This document shows positions 34,231 through 43,509 of a stretch of DNA of 64,000 bases, one piece after another. The stretch lies in the NCBI RefSeq assembly GCF_900177345.1, contig NZ_FWZT01000004.1, forward strand, positions 248,001 to 312,000, read 5' to 3'. Made by a program: the position numbers and the translations under genes. This DNA is from Pseudobacteriovorax antillogorgiicola. GTDB taxonomy: Bacteria > Bdellovibrionota_B > Oligoflexia > Oligoflexales > Oligoflexaceae. The notes under the pieces were generated by a model. That model saw only the letters and a list, made by a program, of their open reading frames with translations. It did no database searches and had not been told where the DNA came from. The number at the start of each line of letters is the position of its first letter. The stretch's first letter is position 1.

Positions 34231-36345
34231 ATGAAGTTCAAGGATACGAAAATAAAGATAGTAACGGTGAGCAGCAGCCCTAGTAAACGGCAGCTAGTCA
34301 ACACCCATTTACGTAGCAAAGGTTACGAGGAAGTAAGTGGTGCACCGGATCTAAAAACTGTGGTCGAGCTTCTTGAAAATGAATCCATCCATTGGCTAAT
34401 TTGCCCCCTAGCCTTAGGTGAACCTATCAATGCCTTGCAGATCCTTCAATATATCACAGAACATCCACGAGCGATGGATATGCGAATGACACTGCTCATC
34501 GGAGACGACGAGTTAAAGTATGTTGGTAAGGCTTTTGATTTGGGACTGCTGTCCTACCACGTTGGTCTAGAAGCGAAAACTGATGTGGAAGCTGCATTCG
34601 ATGAGTTCATGAATCTTTTGGAAAGCTACAATGGCCGACAGGATCTCCTTGCAGCCCATTATCTTCGGCAATACCTAAAATTGGAACAAAGGCTAGAAGA
34701 CTTGTTCACATTTGAAAAAAAGTTGCTCAAGCTGAATCCCGGTCAGGCGGAGCTTCTCATGTCTGTAGGTGAGGCACACTTTCTTCGAGGCGAGAACGAA
34801 AGGGGAGAAAACCTGTGCCGCCAAGCCTTATTGATCAACCCAGAACTTGAAGGGCGAGTTCAGCAGTACGCGAACGATTATGGTTTTGACTTGGAAAAGC
34901 CAGCTGATGATGATCAGGTTTGGAATATCCTGGGGGTCGAATCTTGTCTTGTGCTTGATCCACAGGATGAAGATCGGCGTCAGATCGTGGATTTTCTAAA
35001 GCACATGGGAGTGCCAGACATTGTCCAGGATAGCTCGCCCCAAAAAGCTATCGATCTACTGAAGCAAGGGAAAAGGTTTGATCTAATCATCTTTGAGTGG
35101 AGTTTTCCAGAAGTAGCTGGTCCAATATTAGTGCAGAGGCTTAGAGACATCCTTGGCTTTTCCATTCCGCTCACGGTAATCAATAAGGATCTTCATGAGC
35201 GTGACATGCCTATCCTTAGAGAGATGGGAGTTACTGATAGAATTGGCAAGCCACTTGACCAATCAAGTTTCTGTAAGGATGTGATTTGGATTATCAACCA
35301 GGATCGGCAACCAACTGAACCCGCTATGATTTACCAGAAGCTGATGCATGCCATCAAAGATAGAGACGAGGAGAATGTTGCATCGTTGAAACAAAAGTAC
35401 TATTCGCATCCTTCCGTGAAGGATGAAGAAAAGTTCTTTATCGATGGCATGATCGCATTTCACTCCGGTCTTTACTTGGCGGCAAAGGAGTCAGCCCTCA
35501 AAAGCCTTAAGGCGGGAGGGCACTCTCTCGATGTTCTGAATCTTCTGGGGAAATCCATGATGAAGTTGAGGGAGTTCGAGGCGGCGTTGCGTTGCCTTGA
35601 AAATGCTCAAATGATCTCGCCAAAAAACATAGAGCGAATCTGTCAAATAGCGGAAGCTCACCTTGAGGCGGGGCGCGAAGATGAATTCGAAGCCAATCTA
35701 GACAGGGCACAGGACCTTGATGAGGAGCATACAGCGATCAAATCTGCTCAAGCAAAGGCCGCCTTGAAGAAGGGTGATCACGTGACATCGAAAAGTTTGA
35801 TGTCCAGCTTGAACTCTCTAGAGGATATTGTTTCCTACACAAATAATCGTGCCGTTTCATTGATCCGAACCTCATCTTTCGACGAGGGAATCCGTTTATA
35901 TCGCGATGCGATTCGGTCTGTTCCAGAAGATCGGGAGAAAATCCGAGGTATTATCGCTTACAACCTAGCGTTAGCACATATACGAGCAGGAAAGCTCGAA
36001 GAAGCACTGAAGGCAGTCGAAGGAGTTTCTTTATCAGATAAGAACTCCATCATTATTCGAAAAGTAGGAAACATTCGCGCTCGGCTGAAAAAGTCAATCA
36101 AGACTGGAGAAGAATTCAAGCTGAAACCCGTTCAAGAGCCTGATCTTAATGAGGAGCAAGACAAGCTCGACGAGCTGAGTCGGCAAAGTGAAGAGTTGTT
36201 TAAGAATTTGAAGGTAAAACCTGGAGATATCGGTTGTCACAAGATTTATGTGGAGCGTGCTGTCGATGAAGATATTGAAAAGATGCTTGCTGAGAAAATC
36301 GCCTTCAGACGCAAGGCAAGTAAAGCCGCTAAAAAAGCGTCTTAG
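34231..36345 (+). CDS. Receiver-like and TPR protein
   Basis: A 704-residue cytosolic protein. Residues about 8-135 are a receiver-like fold without the acidic pocket (the phosphoacceptor strand reads HWLICPLAL). Residues about 150-220 are tetratricopeptide-like. Residues about 230-355 are a second receiver (ESCLVLDPQDEDRRQIV, KFDLIIFEWSFPEVAG, conserved Lys in IGKPLD) in which the phosphoacceptor Asp is replaced by Glu. From about 360 to 640 there are several TPR units (LAAKESALKSLKAGGHSLDVLNLLGKSM and similar). This is a signalling scaffold rather than an output protein. The next gene overlaps its end. Confidence 0.82.
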   Translation: MKFKDTKIKIVTVSSSPSKRQLVNTHLRSKGYEEVSGAPDLKTVVELLENESIHWLICPLALGEPINALQILQYITEHPRAMDMRMTLLIGDDELKYVGKAFDLGLLSYHVGLEAKTDVEAAFDEFMNLLESYNGRQDLLAAHYLRQYLKLEQRLEDLFTFEKKLLKLNPGQAELLMSVGEAHFLRGENERGENLCRQALLINPELEGRVQQYANDYGFDLEKPADDDQVWNILGVESCLVLDPQDEDRRQIVDFLKHMGVPDIVQDSSPQKAIDLLKQGKRFDLIIFEWSFPEVAGPILVQRLRDILGFSIPLTVINKDLHERDMPILREMGVTDRIGKPLDQSSFCKDVIWIINQDRQPTEPAMIYQKLMHAIKDRDEENVASLKQKYYSHPSVKDEEKFFIDGMIAFHSGLYLAAKESALKSLKAGGHSLDVLNLLGKSMMKLREFEAALRCLENAQMISPKNIERICQIAEAHLEAGREDEFEANLDRAQDLDEEHTAIKSAQAKAALKKGDHVTSKSLMSSLNSLEDIVSYTNNRAVSLIRTSSFDEGIRLYRDAIRSVPEDREKIRGIIAYNLALAHIRAGKLEEALKAVEGVSLSDKNSIIIRKVGNIRARLKKSIKTGEEFKLKPVQEPDLNEEQDKLDELSRQSEELFKNLKVKPGDIGCHKIYVERAVDEDIEKMLAEKIAFRRKASKAAKKAS

Positions 36346-36946
36346 AGAAATACTGCCCTTGGTGTTCCTAGTCGCTTGTATCTGCTCGTCGGATGCTCTC
36401 GCTGGCGATCAAATCTTTCGAGCCGACCAGCATTGTGTAGCTTGGCAGGCTCATAAGACAATGTTTCTATTTAAAACTTTCGACCCGGTTGGAATGAACT
36501 GTGATATTAGCGCAAAGTTTGAGCCCAGTGAGGAAGGACTTTCGCTTGTGGTCGAGGTACCCCTCCAGTCATTTGATAGTGGCGAAGAGACCCGTGATGC
36601 TGACGTCTTTGAGATACTTCAGGGCGAGGTGCAAGATCCCATGATATTTAAGTCAACAGCCGCACCCGATGAACTTTGGCACCAGATTGTTAAGCTTGGG
36701 CGAGGAATCGTTCCTGGCAAGTTGAAGATTGGCGACCAGGAGTTCAAAGTAGACTGTCCCGTAGAACTTTCACGAAGTGGCGACATCCTGATACTCAGTG
36801 GCAAATTGGAAACTCATTTCACAAGTTTCAAGATTGATCCGCCTACAGTCCTCGCAGGAGCTCTGGTGAGTGTTGACGACGCCCTCAAGCTGCACTATCG
36901 CCTACGGAGTGATAAGATAGGTGGATCTGACTTTCTTAGCAAATGA
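36266..36946 (+). CDS. Exported YceI-like protein
   Basis: A 226-residue protein with a basic N-terminus and a hydrophobic signal (ILPLVFLVACICSSDALA), so it is probably exported. The mature part resembles the YceI lipid-binding beta-barrel: HCVAWQAHKTMFLFKTFDPVG, then LQSFDSGEETRDADVFEIL (the ..RD..M...L block) and a closing HFTSFKIDPP. YceI proteins bind isoprenoid-like lipids in the periplasm. The start is uncertain: the ATG at 36266 overlaps the preceding gene by 80 bp, and its best Shine-Dalgarno candidate (GGAG) is 10 bp away. Part of a possible operon with the receiver-TPR and HPt genes. Confidence 0.65.
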   Translation: MKILKRCLLRKSPSDARQVKPLKKRLREILPLVFLVACICSSDALAGDQIFRADQHCVAWQAHKTMFLFKTFDPVGMNCDISAKFEPSEEGLSLVVEVPLQSFDSGEETRDADVFEILQGEVQDPMIFKSTAAPDELWHQIVKLGRGIVPGKLKIGDQEFKVDCPVELSRSGDILILSGKLETHFTSFKIDPPTVLAGALVSVDDALKLHYRLRSDKIGGSDFLSK

Positions 36947-37042
36947 TTCAGCAAGGTAATTGGGGATTTAAGAAAAAGGTTGAGTCTGTCGGGTGGACAA
37001 CCGAATGTTTTATGAACAGCCCACGCTTGGAAGGTAGTTTGA

Positions 37043-37837
37043 ATGATTCACAACCCCAGCGAAGACGAGGTCATTCTAGAATCCACTGACTTATGCCAAT
37101 CTTTCTTCGATCAGCTAGGAGAAGATCTGAGTACCCTTGAGGCAGATCTAATCGATTTGGGTAGGGGGCAGCGAGATCCGGATGTGATTAGACGCACGCT
37201 GCAATTTATGCATTCAAGCAAGGGTACAGCCGGCGCTCTCAGTTACATTGTCATTTCTAAAGCTTTCCATCAAATGGAAGACATGGTTATCGCCTGGCAG
37301 AAGGAAGAAGGCCTATTCAACCTAGATTTTATGCTTGACCGGGTGGATCTGGTGCGCCGTACGATGGACTTGAGCCAAGATGCTAGCCTTAGCCGAGCAG
37401 CTTATTTGGAAGAATATGAGAAGCTCCGTGCCGGGCTTCGAAGGGCTGCCAGCAATAAGCCCCGAATTCTTATAATCGACTCGTTTCAAGCAACTCTCCT
37501 ACTTATGAAAGAACATCTCGATAAGTATGACCTTGATGTTATGATTTGTAGTGATGGCTACCAGGGTTTAGGAAAAGTTCTTCACGATGCTATCGATGGA
37601 GTTGTTTGTGGAGGTATGATTAATGGGATTGATGGGCCAGCGCTGATTGCCGCTATTAAGTTGAATCCATCGACAAGTATCGTAAAAACGGCACTTATTA
37701 CTTCAAAAGTGCGGCCGAAGCTTTTTGTTGAACCGGATCAGGTCGCTCATCGGACAGAAAAAGACCTTTCTTATTTGGCGAAATGGTTTCATGAAACCCT
37801 AGCCAAGGATCAAATGGCTCGCCAAGCGAGCGCCTGA
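37043..37837 (+). CDS. HPt domain - degenerate receiver protein
   Basis: A 264-residue cytosolic protein. Residues about 15-125 form a histidine phosphotransfer bundle with FMHSSKGTAGAL; the His is in the HxxKG motif at about residue 58. Residues about 145-255 form a receiver-like fold (PRILIIDSFQATLLLM) in which the position of the phosphoacceptor Asp reads GVVCGGMINGIDG, so it is Gly. The distal Lys (EKDLSYL) may remain. The HPt could still carry phosphate from another kinase or bind one, but the attached receiver cannot be phosphorylated normally. GGAAGG precedes the ATG. Confidence 0.82.
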   Translation: MIHNPSEDEVILESTDLCQSFFDQLGEDLSTLEADLIDLGRGQRDPDVIRRTLQFMHSSKGTAGALSYIVISKAFHQMEDMVIAWQKEEGLFNLDFMLDRVDLVRRTMDLSQDASLSRAAYLEEYEKLRAGLRRAASNKPRILIIDSFQATLLLMKEHLDKYDLDVMICSDGYQGLGKVLHDAIDGVVCGGMINGIDGPALIAAIKLNPSTSIVKTALITSKVRPKLFVEPDQVAHRTEKDLSYLAKWFHETLAKDQMARQASA

Positions 37838-37879
37838 CAAACACTTCCCGATTTTCTTAACGATGTCCAAAGCATGATA

Positions 37880-38701
37880 CTATTGCTGTGCTAAAGATTT
37901 AGGAGTCATATGGGGGTTCATGAGTTCATCGATAGCAAGGACACCCTCATAGGATAGGAGAGGCGCAAACTCAGGCATTGAGAGAACATCAGCAATGTCC
38001 CAGAACTCGCCGTCGACCACGACGTTACGATCCACAAGCCGAACCCCATGACTATAGTCAGCATAGTTTGCCCAATGCCAGATACTTAGGGGTTGAATCG
38101 TTTGGCTCTCACTTTGATGCCAGCCGTAGATTGCGATGCGATCCTTGGCTCTACTGAGTACGTTTGACAAGACTGTATCTTTCTTATGACCTGCCACGAG
38201 CTTATTATGATAGTCCTGAAACACAAGGCTAGCTTTGATCCCCTGATCATGTTTCTTGATATAAGAATTTCGGATCATACTCGGCCCGGGTTTCATGGTG
38301 GCTGGTTTTAGTTTTATATCCGCAGATTTATAGATCAGATCCACCATCTTTGGTGTGGGAAGGACCGCATTGTAATGCTTTGCTATCTTGCAGGCACTGA
38401 TGAAATTGAAGGGCATAAGGAAAAAATCATCTTTCGATCCCAAGGCAAGGTAGTTTGGGCTGACGTAAAACGTTATCCGATGACCAAATTCTTCGACTGT
38501 TATAGGTTTCATACGGAATATAAAGTCCGGTATTTCACCCTGAATTGCCTTATCTAGCGCTAATCGTTCTCTTTTTGCAGGATGAACATCCCAAGTATCA
38601 ACTAGGAATCCTGAGCCACTCGCTTCTTTGCTATAGGCAGAAAAACTAAACATTATCAACGGTAAGATACAGCAGGACCAAGCCCATCTCCGACTAAACA
38701 T
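37880..38701 (-). CDS. Secreted protein of unknown function
   Basis: A 273-residue exported protein with a signal peptide ending at FSAYSKE. A conserved-looking C-terminal stretch reads AIYGWHQSESQTIQPLSIWHWANYADYSHGVRLVD, which suggests an enzyme-like fold with several Trp/His/Tyr residues, but I cannot name a family or catalytic set. The mature N-terminal part is mixed alpha/beta. The ATG at 38701 has AAGGAG seven bases upstream and is preferred to the TTG two codons earlier. Probably monocistronic. Confidence 0.72.
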   Translation of the reverse strand: MFSRRWAWSCCILPLIMFSFSAYSKEASGSGFLVDTWDVHPAKRERLALDKAIQGEIPDFIFRMKPITVEEFGHRITFYVSPNYLALGSKDDFFLMPFNFISACKIAKHYNAVLPTPKMVDLIYKSADIKLKPATMKPGPSMIRNSYIKKHDQGIKASLVFQDYHNKLVAGHKKDTVLSNVLSRAKDRIAIYGWHQSESQTIQPLSIWHWANYADYSHGVRLVDRNVVVDGEFWDIADVLSMPEFAPLLSYEGVLAIDELMNPHMTPKSLAQQ

Positions 38702-38986
38702 GATCAATCTCCTTTTCTTCTTATCTCAGGAGATGCAAGGAAAAGGCCAAGCTTATTTTCTAGAAAAAACTTGATATAAGTGGCTTCTTGGTGGCTAAGA
38801 TTTAGCCAATGTAGCCCGTCACCCCGCTATCGGAAAAGAACGCTCCATGATGACCAAAAAGGCTTGTTTTTGCTTTTTAAAGTAAGGTTGGTGTCTTAGG
38901 AAAAGCCTCCCTTTTTATTACCCCAAGTAACATTAAATTTTTAGGCGAAAAAAGCCGATTAGGGAGTCGAAGGGGGGACTAGAGGA

Positions 38987-39856
38987 ATGAACTCACTTTC
39001 CATGAGCATCGCATGTTTATCGTGCGCGGGCATCCTTGCCTACAGTTCCGTAAAAAATATAGATAATACTGTAACAATCCGAGAGCCTGATAGAACCTTG
39101 AAGGTTCGGCTTGACGACAAACCTAGGATCGACAAGGCAGTGGAGTTTTTGGGCAAGGTGCAGAAGCGCTTAGCTCGGGGGATCGCCAATGCTGCGGAAC
39201 GAGAGGGGTTAAGCCTCAGTACTCGTAAAAACGATCCTAAGCTTCGTAACACGATTAGTTTTGATCTCACAATCAAGCCAAAACGAGAAAGCTGTATTAT
39301 CGGGAGTCTAGACCTAATGTCTCTCCATAGTAAATATGTTGGTAGCGACGAGTTTCTTTTGACACTAGAGGATTTATCAAATGAAGCTCAATTCAAAATC
39401 GTTCATAAAACCAGCCTTAGCGAATTGATGAAGGGCAAAGCCTTTGAATTTCGCTTGCCACGGCGGCAGAAGCTTAGCCAGTATGGAATCTTTATATGTA
39501 GCCTGGGTAAGGGGCAAACCTGTAGTGATCATGCGAAAGGCGGGATGATTGATACCTTCCACGAGCATCGTCTCGTAAAACAGAAGGGCCGCAAATACTC
39601 GGGTCTCGATCGAATCTTTGCCTTTCAGCATTTATTGGTTCAAGATAAGAAAATTAGAGTTACGAATCAAAAGGCCGGACCAAAGCTATTCGCGATGCTG
39701 AGTCGAAGCTTGCCAGAACAGGAGCGAATTCGTCAGCAAGGGGCCATTAATCTATCAGAAAAGATTCAAAAGAAGACTTCTCCCACAGATATTGAAATCG
39801 AAGATGGGACGGTTACCATGGGGCTTGGTTATCATAAGCCGGGTTGCTTCCTTTAA
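38987..39856 (+). CDS. Secreted/anchored basic protein
   Basis: A 289-residue protein with a short hydrophobic N-terminus (SMSIACLSCAGILAYS); export or anchoring is likely, but the cleavage site is unclear. Residues about 90-180 look beta-rich (SFDLTIKPKRESCIIGSLDLMSLH). The protein is strongly basic, and the end includes ITDVEIEDG-like acidic residues and a C-terminal Cys (HKPGCFL). No recognised family. The start has GGGGGGAC and GAGGA close by. A hairpin follows the stop. Confidence 0.65.
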   Translation: MNSLSMSIACLSCAGILAYSSVKNIDNTVTIREPDRTLKVRLDDKPRIDKAVEFLGKVQKRLARGIANAAEREGLSLSTRKNDPKLRNTISFDLTIKPKRESCIIGSLDLMSLHSKYVGSDEFLLTLEDLSNEAQFKIVHKTSLSELMKGKAFEFRLPRRQKLSQYGIFICSLGKGQTCSDHAKGGMIDTFHEHRLVKQKGRKYSGLDRIFAFQHLLVQDKKIRVTNQKAGPKLFAMLSRSLPEQERIRQQGAINLSEKIQKKTSPTDIEIEDGTVTMGLGYHKPGCFL

Positions 39857-39901
39857 GGCAAACCAAATTCTACACTACAATAAATTAAAGAGATAGGACG
39901 G

Positions 39902-39923
39902 GTGTCGAGCTGAAGCTCGACAC
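39902..39923 (+). terminator. Hairpin after 38987 gene, possible terminator
   Basis: GTGTCGAGCT (39902-39911), GA, AGCTCGACAC (39914-39923) form a perfect 10-bp stem 46 bp after the stop. No T tract follows. A second hairpin, TACGCTA/TAGCGTA, lies at about 39932-39954. Together they probably end the rightward transcript. Confidence 0.5.
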
Positions 39924-39935
39924 GAATGTGATACG

Positions 39936-40208
39936 CTAACAAGTTGCTAGCGTAGTCTGAAGATAATTGTAGATGTTCGAGACACCAACAATCGAACTTC
40001 GCTCACCATAGCTTTTTTTTAATCCTCTAAGTCTTGCTATCATGACTCGACTCTCTTGTTGGTAAGGGGGTGGGCCTCCAAATCGTTTGTAAATAGGGCT
40101 GTAACTGCCTAAAAAAATTAGATCAATTGCAACCCGACAACATCTTCTCCTTCGGCTTTCATCATGGGTAATATTGAGAGGGAATCCACACCTACACATA
40201 GGGCTCAT
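39936..40208 (-). CDS. Hypothetical basic protein (doubtful)
   Basis: A 90-residue frame rich in Arg, Cys and Tyr, without signal peptide or ribosome site. The end (NIYNYLQTTLATC) lies inside a hairpin. It is the only open frame in the 590-bp gap before the SpoIID gene, so it may be an orphan gene or chance. The rest of the gap is AT-rich promoter-like DNA. Confidence 0.25.
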   Translation of the reverse strand: MSPMCRCGFPLNITHDESRRRRCCRVAIDLIFLGSYSPIYKRFGGPPPYQQESRVMIARLRGLKKSYGERSSIVGVSNIYNYLQTTLATC

Positions 40209-40447
40209 ATTTTCAGTGGCTTACAGCTTATTATCACGACTTGTAATAGTTATCCTGTATGATTTACAGGACAGCCCGCCTCAGATTTTGACATTTTTTA
40301 AACAATTGTTTGATACTGATAAGTAATTGATATAAAAGCTTTCAAAGCGTGATTTGGCCCTGTAGTAGGGCAGATCTGCAATACGCGGCTTGAACCTCAG
40401 TCTTAAAGTGTGCTATGAAGGGTGTCACTTTGAAGGAGATTCGCGTA

Positions 40448-41794
40448 TTGAATAAGCTGGTTCTGAGCTTGCTTTGGGCTCTTGCATTATGGATAACGAC
40501 GGGAAGCTTGGCTGTGGTTTCAGCCGAGGAGTACAAGTTTAGGCTGAAGCTCTCTAAATCGGTTAGCATCAAGCCAAGCTCACGGATTCGTGTTCGAATC
40601 TTTCCTCATACCAAGAACTACAAGCCTCACGGTCGAGATACCAACATGTCTCAGGTGAAGCTGATAAGCGAAGCAAACTGTCGCGTGTACAAGGGAACCA
40701 GTAGTTATGCTGGTAAGAGTAAGCAGTTCCTAAAAGAAACTAAGTCCTTGGCACTCGATGCGAATACCATGACTCACCCATTATTTATCCGTTGTGCCAA
40801 GCCTGTGATCGTTGAACGAGCTAAGAACCTCACACCATTCGCCTATCGCGGCGATGTCTACGCTCGTGTTGTGAATCGCTCAGACGCAAAGACTCTAGAA
40901 CTGATTAATATTGTTTCGCTGAATGAATATCTTAAAGGTGTTGTTCCATCGGAAGTTTACTCCCGATGGCCGATGGAAACACTAAAGACCCAAGCGGTTG
41001 CAGCGCGGACCTACGCTGTTTTTCATCTTGCCTTCGCTCGCCGTTATATCAAGCGTCGCCTCTGGGATGTTGACGATACTATTGCATTTCAAGCCTACAC
41101 GGGTATTTCTCTAAATACGAAGCGAACGAATCTGGCAGTTGAGGAGACCAAAGGTCAGATCTTGACCCACGATGGCGATGTGATTCAAGCTTATTATCAT
41201 GCTGATAGCGGTGGCCAAACTGAAGATGCGGCTGATGTCTGGGATTTAGAAATTCCTTATGTACAGGGACGGAAGGAGAGCTTCGATTTTGAAGTTTCTG
41301 ATAGTGCCTGGCGTAAGACGCTCAATATTCGTACGGTGCAGAGCAAGTTGCGACGCATTGGATTTTTGGGGCGCCGTGAGAAGTTGGTCGATTTAACAGT
41401 TCCTGTAGCTGGTCGTACCGATAGCGGTCGAGTTAGGGTTGTAACACTCAAGTTAGATGGTGAAAAGACCCGTAACATCGAAATTGGAATGTTCAAGCGG
41501 GCCTCAGGCAATCTGCCATCGACTCTATTTGCCTTTGAGAAAGATCCTGCGAATCCAAAAGTTCTTCATATTAAAGGATTGGGCAGTGGTCATGGTGTGG
41601 GGATGAGTCAGCAAGGGGCTGCGATCCTCGCGAGCGATAAGGGTTGGAGCTACGATCAGATCTTAGATTATTACTATACTGATACGACCCTTTGTCGCTT
41701 GGGTAAGGGTGATAAAGATCTTCCCAATTGCTATAGTGAAGCTATGCGAATTAGCCGTAAGAATAAGCCAGAAGTCAACGCAAACGCTAGCTAG
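40448..41794 (+). CDS. SpoIID/LytB-domain exported protein
   Basis: A 448-residue exported protein, from the TTG at 40448 with GAAGGAG nine bases upstream. The longer frame from the ATG at 40415 lacks that signal. The signal peptide ends at AVVSAEE. The SpoIID domain spans about 150-425: VSLNEYLKGVVPSEV, MKTQAVAARTYAV-like WPMETLKTQAVAARTYA, VIQAYYHADSGGQTEDAADVW and, at the end, GLGSGHGVGMSQQGAA. SpoIID-type proteins cut glycan strands lacking stem peptides, as lytic transglycosylases. The catalytic Glu would be the one in VVPSEV. It probably acts on periplasmic peptidoglycan. No operon partner. Confidence 0.9.
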   Translation: MNKLVLSLLWALALWITTGSLAVVSAEEYKFRLKLSKSVSIKPSSRIRVRIFPHTKNYKPHGRDTNMSQVKLISEANCRVYKGTSSYAGKSKQFLKETKSLALDANTMTHPLFIRCAKPVIVERAKNLTPFAYRGDVYARVVNRSDAKTLELINIVSLNEYLKGVVPSEVYSRWPMETLKTQAVAARTYAVFHLAFARRYIKRRLWDVDDTIAFQAYTGISLNTKRTNLAVEETKGQILTHDGDVIQAYYHADSGGQTEDAADVWDLEIPYVQGRKESFDFEVSDSAWRKTLNIRTVQSKLRRIGFLGRREKLVDLTVPVAGRTDSGRVRVVTLKLDGEKTRNIEIGMFKRASGNLPSTLFAFEKDPANPKVLHIKGLGSGHGVGMSQQGAAILASDKGWSYDQILDYYYTDTTLCRLGKGDKDLPNCYSEAMRISRKNKPEVNANAS

Positions 41795-41874
41795 CATCGA
41801 TTCTCATGTGGATAGGATAGAAAAGCGATCTAGGCTGATGATCAACCCAGATCCGAAATCATATTCGCTGACAG

Positions 41875-42768
41875 CTATTGCTGATGATCGATAGCATCTA
41901 GTATGGCAACCATACTAAGGATGCGTTTGTCAGTGAGAGATAGAAACTGTTGCCAGGCGTTATCACCCATCTTGAAGTCGTTTGGATAGACAATGCGGCT
42001 TCGACTTATCATATCAAAGTTTACCGTTTGTCCCTCGTAGGCGTGACTACTGATTGATGTGATAAGCTCATAATTTCCATTCGAACGGATTAAGAAAGCT
42101 CCTTCTGGAACATCTTCCGCTTTAGTCATGAATTGCTCACCACCATCTTGGTCTGCATATACAACAGGATGTGCTGACGTCAATGTTATGCTTTTGCCAG
42201 ACTCTGTGGTGAAGGTATATACATCCTCAAACTCGGGTCCCATCATTACATTATCGATAGGAAAGAAGTCGATCTCGCTTAATCCGAAAGAATCACCAGA
42301 CTTTAAGAGCAATTCCGCTAAGCGGGATTGGTCTCGCCATTCTACCAGCTGCCAAGCTGTCATTTCACCAAGGTTTGTTTCAAAGACGGTTTCTTGAGCC
42401 ACACATCCACACTGGCAACGCATAGCGGTGCCATCGATTGATACTGTAAACCAATAGCCCGATCCAAGAAATCCAGAACAAGTACCGCCAGCAGTTGGAG
42501 GACAGGCCTCCTTTTTACACATGTTCCGGGCCATAATTTGGCTGGCTGACTGTTTGCAGCGAGTACCAGCGGGCTCTAGTTGGCAAATATCAGATCTCAT
42601 CTCTGCCGGTGTAGAACAACGGCTTCCCCCTGCGGTAGCAGCTAACTTCTTGCCAATGAGCTTGCGATAATCGCCGATATCAACCAGGCGTTTTACGGGT
42701 GAGAGACTAAAGCTTTGCTGACTCATGACAAAGAAACTAAGGAACCAAAGACTGAGGATGTACTTCAT
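41875..42768 (-). CDS. Secreted Cys-rich protein with Hint-like domain (copy B)
   Basis: A 297-residue secreted protein in two parts. Residues about 22-121 are a Cys-rich module with ten cysteines (for example RCSTPAEMRSDICQLE, MCKKEACPPTAGGTC, AMRCQCGC). Residues 122-276 read as a Hint domain of the Hedgehog/intein kind. It starts at Cys122 (GCVAQETVFETNLG) and has the TxxH block (LTSAHPVVYAD, 197-206), a strand GAFLIRSNGNYELITSI and the closing VNFDMISRSRIVYPNDFKMGDNAW. Hint domains catalyse an N-S acyl shift and cut off or join the preceding segment. It is 54% of the protein and C-terminal, as in Hedgehog. Paralogue of the 43510 gene; last gene of a three-gene operon. Confidence 0.75.
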   Translation of the reverse strand: MKYILSLWFLSFFVMSQQSFSLSPVKRLVDIGDYRKLIGKKLAATAGGSRCSTPAEMRSDICQLEPAGTRCKQSASQIMARNMCKKEACPPTAGGTCSGFLGSGYWFTVSIDGTAMRCQCGCVAQETVFETNLGEMTAWQLVEWRDQSRLAELLLKSGDSFGLSEIDFFPIDNVMMGPEFEDVYTFTTESGKSITLTSAHPVVYADQDGGEQFMTKAEDVPEGAFLIRSNGNYELITSISSHAYEGQTVNFDMISRSRIVYPNDFKMGDNAWQQFLSLTDKRILSMVAILDAIDHQQ

Positions 42769-42769
42769 G

Positions 42770-43456
42770 CTACTCTCCTAAGCTCTGAGTGACGATTCGC
42801 AACTTGTAAAGGTCAAAGTCACCTTCAACTAAGTTACAAAGGGATACCCTCATATTTCTAATCTTGTGATCAAAGCGATGGCTTCTTAGATCTCCCAAAC
42901 TAACTTCAAAATCGCGGCCATCAGATGACCAGATAGCTATGGTTGGATCTTCAGCAAACATATAGCCGCGTCGCCACTGAACCGCCGGCACTTGATGGAT
43001 TCGTTGGTCAGCTACCCAATTGCCATTGCCAGTGTAGTCCATTTCGAAGTCGAGACGGACTTCAAAAGTAGGCTCAAAGCGCACTTGATCCGCATGGGAC
43101 ACATTGGCGAAGTAGGCAGTTTGTAAAGCATCGAGTTCGATATCAACTCGGGAAGGGCCAGATAAGTTGATAGCATTCTTTTGAATAGCAAAACACCTGG
43201 GCCAACGTTTATAGGATCTCATGCACTGCGCTGTATTTTGTGGGTTCCAGCATCGCGCAAACATATTTAACCACAGCATCGGTCGAGCGCCGACCTGGTC
43301 ATTGTAGTAAACACCTTTACCAGAGGGTACTTCGAACTCAGAGATGTCATAGACCACTGAGTTCTCAGGAAATCCAATTTGATCACCGTCCTGCACGATG
43401 TCCGCATGGGAGATGTTCGAAAGTAGAATTGCTAGCATGCCAATCATAAGTTTCAT
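42770..43456 (-). CDS. Secreted protein between the Hint paralogues
   Basis: A 228-residue exported protein (signal ending at NISHAD). It is predicted beta-rich, with Cys pairs in the middle (FARCWNPQNTAQCMRS, RCFAIQ) and Trp/Tyr/Phe-rich strands, possibly a jelly roll (RFEPTFEVRLDFEMDYTG). No family recognised. Its stop lies one base before the start of the 41875 gene, so the two are coupled. AGGGG lies six bases before the ATG. Its place between the two Hint proteins suggests that it is a substrate, partner or shield, but nothing shows which. Confidence 0.7.
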   Translation of the reverse strand: MKLMIGMLAILLSNISHADIVQDGDQIGFPENSVVYDISEFEVPSGKGVYYNDQVGARPMLWLNMFARCWNPQNTAQCMRSYKRWPRCFAIQKNAINLSGPSRVDIELDALQTAYFANVSHADQVRFEPTFEVRLDFEMDYTGNGNWVADQRIHQVPAVQWRRGYMFAEDPTIAIWSSDGRDFEVSLGDLRSHRFDHKIRNMRVSLCNLVEGDFDLYKLRIVTQSLGE

Positions 43457-43477
43457 TTTTTTCCCCTTTTTTATTAA

Positions 43478-43496
43478 GCACGCCTAGGAGGCGTGC
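43478..43496 (-). other. Intercistronic hairpin
   Basis: GCACGCCT (43478-43485), AGG, AGGCGTGC (43489-43496) form a perfect 8-bp stem between the first and second genes of the Hint operon. On the minus strand it is followed by A-rich DNA, so it is not a typical terminator. It may stabilise or process the mRNA and change the relative levels of the products. Confidence 0.45.
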
Positions 43497-43509
43497 ATTT
43501 GTAAATCTT

